A DNA stretch of 9,076 bases from JAWLCQ01 sp041687095. GTDB lineage: Bacteria; Planctomycetota; Phycisphaerae; SM23-33. Location: the NCBI GenBank assembly GCA_041687095.1, contig JAWLCQ010000186.1, forward strand, positions 1-9,076. Direction: 5' to 3'. Each line of letters starts with the position of its first letter. The stretch's first letter is position 1. The notes beneath the pieces were generated by a model. That model was not told the DNA's origin, did no database searches, and worked only from the letters and a program-made list of their open reading frames with translations. Position numbers and translations under genes: made by a program. Shown here in pieces: positions 5,556-9,076 of the stretch.

Positions 5556-5596
5556 GACGTGGTTGCTGCGCTTCGCTCCGCAAGCCACGGCACCCG
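5556..5596 (+). repeat. Dispersed repeat shared with the xseA-xseB gap
   Basis: Three blocks, GACGTGGTTGCT (5556-5567), GCTGCGCTTCGC (5565-5576) and CCACGGCACCCG (5585-5596), recur in the same order and orientation at 7589-7600, 7634-7645 and 7649-7660. GTGGTTGC and GCAAGCCAC can pair with one bulge, giving a hairpin. Confidence 0.65.
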
Positions 5597-5651
5597 GCCG
5601 TAACGCCGTCCCCCCGCGCGGGTCGCCGTCGCGTTCGGCGGGGGGAGGCGT

Positions 5652-5657
5652 TACAAT
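5652..5657 (+). promoter_or_regulatory. Candidate -10 element TACAAT of xseA
   Basis: TACAAT is five of six to TATAAT and lies 8 nt before the xseA ATG at 5666, which would place the transcript start at or next to the ATG. There is no convincing -35 at the normal distance. The layout copies that of the phosphatase gene. Confidence 0.4.
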
Positions 5658-5665
5658 GGCCCGTC

Positions 5666-7552
5666 ATGGCGAAACGGTGGAGTTCATTCTCCGGGGCCTC
5701 GTGGTCCGGCCGACGGGTCGGGCCGCGCGGCGCGCGACTGACCGCACCGCCCGAGACCGACGCGGGCGAACGGCTGGAGGACCCGCGCGCCGCGAAGGAG
5801 CAGGCGGGCGAGGAATCCGCCGCGTCGCAGCGCGAGCACACCGGCCAGAAGCGCCGCTCCCCCCGCGAGGGCCCGGGGCAGGACGAAACCGCCCCCGCCG
5901 CCGCCGCCATCGAACCCCCCGCCGCCCTCAGCGTTTCCGCCCTGCTGGGGCGGGTTAAGGAGGCGATGAGCGCGGCCTTCCCCGCCCGCGTGCAGGTGGT
6001 GGGGGAGATCAGCAACTTCAGCCGGGCCGGCAGCGGGCACTGCTACTTCCGCCTCAAGGACGACCGCACCGCCATCGACTGCGTCATGTTCCGCACCTTC
6101 GCCGGGGCGATGAAGTTCGAGCCCTCCGACGGGCTGGAGGTCCTCGCGCAGGGGCGGGTGGACGTCTACGAGGCCCGCGGGCAGTTGCAGCTCTACGTCG
6201 AACGCCTCACGCCCAAAGGCGCCGGGGCCCTCGAACTCGCCTTCCGCCAGATGCGCGAGAGGCTCCAGCGCGAGGGGCTCTTCGACGACGCCCACAAGGT
6301 CCCCCTCCCCCGATTCCCCCGAGCGGTCGGCGTGGTCACCAGCGCGACCGGGGCGGCCGTCCGCGACATCGCCCGCACCCTGCACCGCCGCTGGCCGGCG
6401 GCGCGGATGTACCTGGTCCCCGTGCCCGTGCAGGGCGACGGGGCCGCCCTCCGCATCGCCGCCGCCCTCCGCGCCCTCGACGCCGCCGCCCCCCGCTACG
6501 AGATCGACGTGATGATCGTCGGCCGAGGCGGCGGGTCCCTGGAGGACCTGTGGGCCTTCAACGAGGAGCCCGTCGCCCGCGCCATCTACGACGCCCGCAC
6601 GCCCGTCATCAGCGGGGTCGGGCACGAGGTGGACGTGAGCATCGCCGACCTCGTCGCCGACGTCCGCGCCCCCACGCCCACCGCGGCGGCCGAGCTGGCC
6701 GTCCCGCACCGCGACGACGTCCGCCGCGAGGTGGGCGAGCTGGGCGAGCGGTTGCGGCGGGCGGTGGTCGAGGACCTCCGCGCCGCGCGGGTGGACCTGG
6801 CGGGCGTGCAGCGGAGCGTGGTGTTCCGCGACCCCATGCACCGCGTCCGCGCGGGCATGCAGCGGGTGGACGAGCTGTCGCACCGGCTGCGCAGCGCCCT
6901 GCGCGAACGCCTGCACAGCGCCCGGCGGCGGGTGGAGCCCGCGTCGAACCGCCTGGAGCGGTTGCACCCCGCCCGCCTCGCCGAGCGCGCCCGCGGGCGG
7001 CTGGCGGCGGGGGAGCATCGTTTGGCGTGGGTCCTCGGGGCGCGGGCCAAGCGGTGCGGGGACGCGCTGGCGAGGGTCTACGCCACGCTGACCGCGCAGG
7101 ACCCCCGCAGCGGTCTGGCCATGGCCCGCCAGCAGGTGACGGGTTTGGAGCGGCAGCTCGAGGCGTTGAGCTATCGCAGCGTGCTGCGGCGGGGGTTTGC
7201 GGTGGTGCGGAGCGACGACGGGCGGATCCTGCGGAGCGTGCTGGAGACGGCCGCGGGGGAGCGGATCGAGATGGAACTGGGGGATGGGCGGATCGGGGGG
7301 ACCGTGACCCGCGTCTCGCCCGACGGGGCGGTGGGCAGCGCGGGGGCGAGCGGTTCGCGAGCGAGCGGTCCGCGAGCGGAAGAGAAGCCGCGCGGGACGG
7401 GTCCGCCGCGCCCCGCCCAACCGCGCGAAGGGGCGAAGGCGAAACGCAAACCGCTCTTTGAGGGCCCGATGCTCTTTGGCCCCGAGAGCGTGGACGGCGG
7501 GACCGGGCCCGCGACGGACGGCGGCGCGGACGAGGCCGGGAGTTCCGAGTGA
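5666..7552 (+). CDS. xseA: Exodeoxyribonuclease VII large subunit
   Basis: Catalytic subunit of the ExoVII complex, which degrades single-stranded DNA from both ends into oligonucleotides. Of 628 residues, 1-86 is a low-complexity charged tail. About 87-180 is the OB-fold (VVGEISNFSRAGSGHCYFRL at 111-130). The nuclease domain follows, with VTSATGAAVRDI (224-235), GRGGGSLEDLWAFNEE (286-301), and GHEVDVSIADLVADVRAPTP (319-338). A long coiled-coil region spans about 345-500, then SYRSVLRRGFAVV (502-514). Residues 551-628 form another low-complexity tail containing KRKPLFEGPMLFGPES. Typical XseA is about 400-450 residues, so both tails are extra. ATG 5666 is the only in-frame ATG before the conserved domain; GC-rich third positions from residue 17 support coding. 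A good Shine-Dalgarno (GGAGG) instead precedes an out-of-frame ATG at 5656, so the exact start is open. Confidence 0.93.
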   Translation: MAKRWSSFSGASWSGRRVGPRGARLTAPPETDAGERLEDPRAAKEQAGEESAASQREHTGQKRRSPREGPGQDETAPAAAAIEPPAALSVSALLGRVKEAMSAAFPARVQVVGEISNFSRAGSGHCYFRLKDDRTAIDCVMFRTFAGAMKFEPSDGLEVLAQGRVDVYEARGQLQLYVERLTPKGAGALELAFRQMRERLQREGLFDDAHKVPLPRFPRAVGVVTSATGAAVRDIARTLHRRWPAARMYLVPVPVQGDGAALRIAAALRALDAAAPRYEIDVMIVGRGGGSLEDLWAFNEEPVARAIYDARTPVISGVGHEVDVSIADLVADVRAPTPTAAAELAVPHRDDVRREVGELGERLRRAVVEDLRAARVDLAGVQRSVVFRDPMHRVRAGMQRVDELSHRLRSALRERLHSARRRVEPASNRLERLHPARLAERARGRLAAGEHRLAWVLGARAKRCGDALARVYATLTAQDPRSGLAMARQQVTGLERQLEALSYRSVLRRGFAVVRSDDGRILRSVLETAAGERIEMELGDGRIGGTVTRVSPDGAVGSAGASGSRASGPRAEEKPRGTGPPRPAQPREGAKAKRKPLFEGPMLFGPESVDGGTGPATDGGADEAGSSE

Positions 7553-7813
7553 GACGCGCCCCAGGTCATTCTCATGCCGTGTCGGTTGGACGTGGTTGCT
7601 CCCGGCTCCGCCAGGGCTACGCCGTGGCAAGCCGCTGCGCTTCGCAAACCACGGCACCCGCGCGGGAAGGAAATGGCACCCGCGCGAGGCGGCCGCGCGG
7701 GAAGGAAATGGAATGCGTGTGACCCCCGCTCCTGCCCACATCCCGACGGGATCGGGCAGGGCGTGCGGGTGGCGGAAATCTTGAGTGGATCTGCGTGAGG
7801 GAGTGGGAAGGAC
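7553..7813 (+). repeat. Repeat-filled xseA-xseB gap
   Basis: The 261 nt hold the dispersed blocks shared with 5556-5596; a stem GCCGTGG/CCACGGC (7621-7627/7649-7655); a tandem pair of CGCGCGGGAAGGAAATGG (starting at 7660 and about 7694); and a hairpin at 7731-7760 with arms CCTGCCC/GGGCAGG and an inner stem ATCCCG/CGGGAT. The hairpin has no T-run. No coding sequence is supported. Confidence 0.7.
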
Positions 7814-8080
7814 ATGGCCGAGACGATGGCGAAGACACCGAAGAAGATGACGTTCGAGGAGGCCCTGGCGACGCTGGAGCGGATCGTGACGGAGATCGAG
7901 CAGGGGCGGGTCTCGCTCGAGGAATCCATCGACAAGTACGCCGAGGGCATCGACCTCGTGAAGCACTGCCGCAAGATCCTCGACGCCGCCGAGCAGAAGA
8001 TCCAACTCCTCGCCCAGGGCGACAGCGGCGAGTTGGAGCCGGCCGGCGAACTCGAAGACCTCGAAGCCGCCGAGGAGTAG
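7814..8080 (+). CDS. xseB: Exodeoxyribonuclease VII small subunit
   Basis: Small helical subunit that decorates XseA and restrains its nuclease activity in the ExoVII complex. The 88 residues contain the family core: MTFEEALATLERIVTEIE (12-29), then GRVSLEESIDKYAEGIDLVK (31-50), then KILDAAEQKIQLL. The acidic tail ELEPAGELEDLEAAEE is longer than I expect for the family. ATG 7814 is adopted; AAGGA lies only 1 nt before it, so ATG 7826 with a 13-nt spacing is an alternative that removes four residues. It lies downstream of xseA but is separated by 261 nt, whereas these genes usually overlap or abut, so coupling through translation is not possible here. The last codons and stop are duplicated downstream. 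Confidence 0.93.
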   Translation: MAETMAKTPKKMTFEEALATLERIVTEIEQGRVSLEESIDKYAEGIDLVKHCRKILDAAEQKIQLLAQGDSGELEPAGELEDLEAAEE

Positions 8081-8130
8081 CCGCCCCCCCCCCCCCGGCC
8101 GCCAGAAGCGAGGAGTAGCCGCCCCCCCCC
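8071..8130 (+). repeat. Duplicated xseB 3' end with C-tracts
   Basis: CGAGGAGTAGCCG followed by nine C occurs identically at 8071-8092 and 8109-8130 (22 nt, period 38). The first copy includes the xseB stop. The C runs are 13 (8084-8096) and 9 (8122-8130). It looks like a local tandem duplication or slippage product; homopolymer sequencing error could alter the run lengths. Confidence 0.8.
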
Positions 8131-8207
8131 AGCCGCCCAAAGCGTGCGGCTTGCGGGCGGCGCCCTTCCTCTCGCCTGGGGGCGTTACCCGCAGGCGTTG
8201 CGCCGGA

Positions 8208-8250
8208 GGTCTCCCGACCCGCCACTTCCTGCGACGGGGGTCTCCTGACC
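8208..8250 (+). repeat. 43-bp direct repeat, left copy
   Basis: It begins GGTCTCCCGACCCGCCACTT and ends GGGGTCTCCTGACC. It matches 8592-8634 without gaps at 40 of 43 positions. It is itself built from two GGTCTCC(C/T)GACC units around a CCTGCG core. It abuts, and overlaps by 4 nt, the nested palindrome. Confidence 0.85.
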
Positions 8251-8595
8251 TCGTTGTTCTACACATCTTGGCGTCCCGGCAGGGACGCGACTCCGAGAGT
8301 CCCGGTAGGGACGGATTGAGAATAGCCCAGCAGTTCACTGCTGGGTCGCGGTCGCGCGGGAGTTTGAGCCCCGGCAGGGGCGATTGAGGGATGGGGCCAT
8401 ACCGCTCCCTCAAGCGCCCCTCCCGGGGCTTGAGAAGAAGAAAAGGAGGGGGATGGGGTCCGGGTCCCAGCACTGAAGTGCTGGGCTATTGTCACAGCGT
8501 CCCTACCGGGACGCACGGAGACGCGTCCCTGGCGGGACGCCTGGAGACCGATCCCTGCCGCCCGCGAGGCCCGAGATGTGTAGAACAACGAGGTC
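8247..8595. repeat. Five-unit nested palindrome (mirrored hairpin array)
   Basis: The outer arms 8247-8268 and 8574-8595 are perfect 22-nt inverted repeats containing GTTGTTCTACACATCT. Inside, hairpin units appear in mirrored order: b GCGTCCCGGCAGGGACGC (8271-8288) with b' (8523-8540); c GTCCCGGTAGGGAC (8299-8312) with c' (8497-8514); d CCCAGCAGTTCACTGCTGGG (8326-8345) with d' (8466-8485); e GCCCCGGCAGGGGC (8368-8381) with e' (8416-8429). Each unit is a hairpin by itself and the whole array is also self-complementary. Similar units are, from memory, dispersed in planctomycete genomes. No gene is seen here. Confidence 0.88.
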
Positions 8596-8634
8596 TCCTG
8601 ACCCGCCACCTCCTGCGCCGGGGGTCTCCTGACC
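8592..8634 (+). repeat. 43-bp direct repeat, right copy
   Basis: Same orientation as 8208-8250, three substitutions. Together they bracket the nested palindrome as direct repeats bracket an inserted element, although they are longer than typical target-site duplications. Confidence 0.85.
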
Positions 8635-8724
8635 CCCGGCGTCCGGGAAGGGCGAAGAACGCCTCCGCGTCAGCGCCGTTGGAGCGGTCCCTTCGCGGCG
8701 GTCCTCTATCGGCTATTGGTTGCC

Positions 8725-8801
8725 AGCTAAAAGCTAACAGCCATCAGCGATCAGCCATCAGCTCTCAGCCATCAGCCATCAGCCTTCAGCCATCAGCCGA
8801 C
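8725..8801 (+). repeat. Heptanucleotide tandem repeat (AGCCATC)n
   Basis: Eleven contiguous 7-nt units of the form AGCnnnn: AGCTAAA, AGCTAAC, then mostly AGCCATC with AGCGATC, AGCTCTC, AGCCTTC variants, ending AGCCGAC. Unit length is fixed at seven while the sequence drifts. It resembles the STRR (short tandemly repeated repetitive) sequences described in cyanobacteria. It is not a CRISPR, as there are no spacers. Confidence 0.9.
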
Positions 8802-8877
8802 AGGCTCAGGACAGGTCCTCGCCGCGATCAAAGCGCCGCCATAACGCTGTCGTGGAAGCGTTCCGCTCGTTCCCGGA

Positions 8878-8903
8878 CGTTGGGGGTCAGGAGACCCTCA
8901 ACG
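8878..8903. repeat. Hairpin built on a GGTCAGGAGACC motif
   Basis: CGTTGGGGGTC (8878-8888) and GACCCTCAACG (8893-8903) form an 11-bp stem with one G-U pair and an AGGA loop. The core is the reverse complement of the GGTCTCCTGACC units in the 43-bp repeats. Confidence 0.65.
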
Positions 8904-8951
8904 CTCGCGCTTGAGGCGTCGCACGCGCGTCACCTCCTGCGCCGGGGGCCA

Positions 8952-9000
8952 GGAGACCTCGTGGTTCTCCACATCTCGGCCTCGCGGGGCGGCAGGGACC
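8952..9000 (-). repeat. Inverted partial copy of the nested palindrome end
   Basis: GGAGACCTCGTGGTTCTCCA and the following 29 nt align to the reverse complement of 8545-8597 with only scattered differences, including the GGCCTCGCGGG and GGCAGGGA blocks. It looks like the left end of another element copy that continues past the window. Stretches between the listed repeats in 8131-9076 show no gene. Confidence 0.75.
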
Positions 9001-9023
9001 CGATTCCGGGCGTCGGTCCGAAA

Positions 9024-9076
9024 GCCCCGACAGGGGCGCGGGACAGTAGCCGGGGGTGGAGCGCAGCGGAACCCCC
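9024..9076. repeat. Terminal hairpins GCCCCGACAGGGGC and GGGGGT...ACCCCC
   Basis: GCCCC-GACA-GGGGC (9024-9037) matches the e-unit type of the nested palindrome. GGGGGT (9052-9057) pairs with ACCCCC (9071-9076) across GGAGCGCAGCGGA and is cut by the window edge. From memory this resembles a common planctomycete intergenic hairpin. Confidence 0.6.

Noticed and set aside
5656..5958. 100-codon frame from ATG 5656 with a good Shine-Dalgarno
   Set aside because: After about 20 residues it becomes Arg/Gly/Pro shadow of XseA. Kept only as part of the xseA start question.
5684..8473. 929-codon minus-strand open frame covering xseA, xseB and the repeats
   Set aside because: It is antisense to two clearly recognised genes and reads as Pro/Gly/Arg/His low complexity with no domain. 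Long open antisense frames are expected at this G+C content.
8725..8801. Possible CRISPR array
   Set aside because: Units are 7 nt and contiguous, with no spacers and no cas genes in the window.
1..9076. tRNA, rRNA, transposase, integrase or defence genes
   Set aside because: None of their characteristic sequences or protein motifs were seen on either strand.

Overview
The window is very G+C-rich bacterial DNA carrying six conventional genes, one good candidate micro-gene, and an unusually large share of repeat-filled intergenic DNA. Several features point to the Planctomycetota, perhaps a Phycisphaerae-like lineage: a DksA/TraR-type protein next to lspA, an archaeal-type GlmM with a GGEGNGG loop, long low-complexity protein tails, and intergenic DNA built from mirrored hairpins and 7-nt tandem repeats. 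This placement is inference from family resemblance; there is no rRNA or other phylogenetic marker in the window.

Layout, left to right. A minus-strand pair, dksA-like (859-1626) then lspA (80-853), is read from a consensus sigma-70-type promoter at 1724-1752. A repeat island (about 1798-2116) contains two 73-bp direct copies around an inverted CACGGCTGC/GCAGCCGTG cluster. It ends at a plus-strand gene for a membrane-anchored Cys-based phosphatase (2139-3143) that looks leaderless. The phosphatase converges on minus-strand glmM (3500-4867), and the gap between the two stop codons is one large mirrored repeat. Upstream of glmM, on the same strand, lie a structured leader and a 24-codon ORF with an excellent Shine-Dalgarno (5075-5149). 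A second mirrored repeat (5247-5414) fills the divergent gap before xseA (5666-7552) and xseB (7814-8080), the two subunits of exonuclease VII. These two are separated by 261 nt of repeats instead of being tightly coupled. The last kilobase (8081-9076) has no gene I can support. It holds a duplicated xseB tail with C-tracts, a five-unit nested palindrome flanked by 43-bp direct repeats, a heptad tandem repeat, and part of a second palindrome copy.

The genes are housekeeping: lipoprotein signal peptide removal, transcription control, amino-sugar supply for the envelope, and DNA repair or degradation. The unusual content is non-coding. Three separate intergenic regions carry repeats whose small units are mirrored around a centre, and two islands are bracketed by long direct repeats. 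Protein-level oddities are a DksA-like protein with three of four zinc ligands missing and opposite-charge tails, a beta-rich domain fused to the phosphatase, and a 24-residue membrane peptide ahead of glmM. All comparisons with other genomes are from memory; no search was run.
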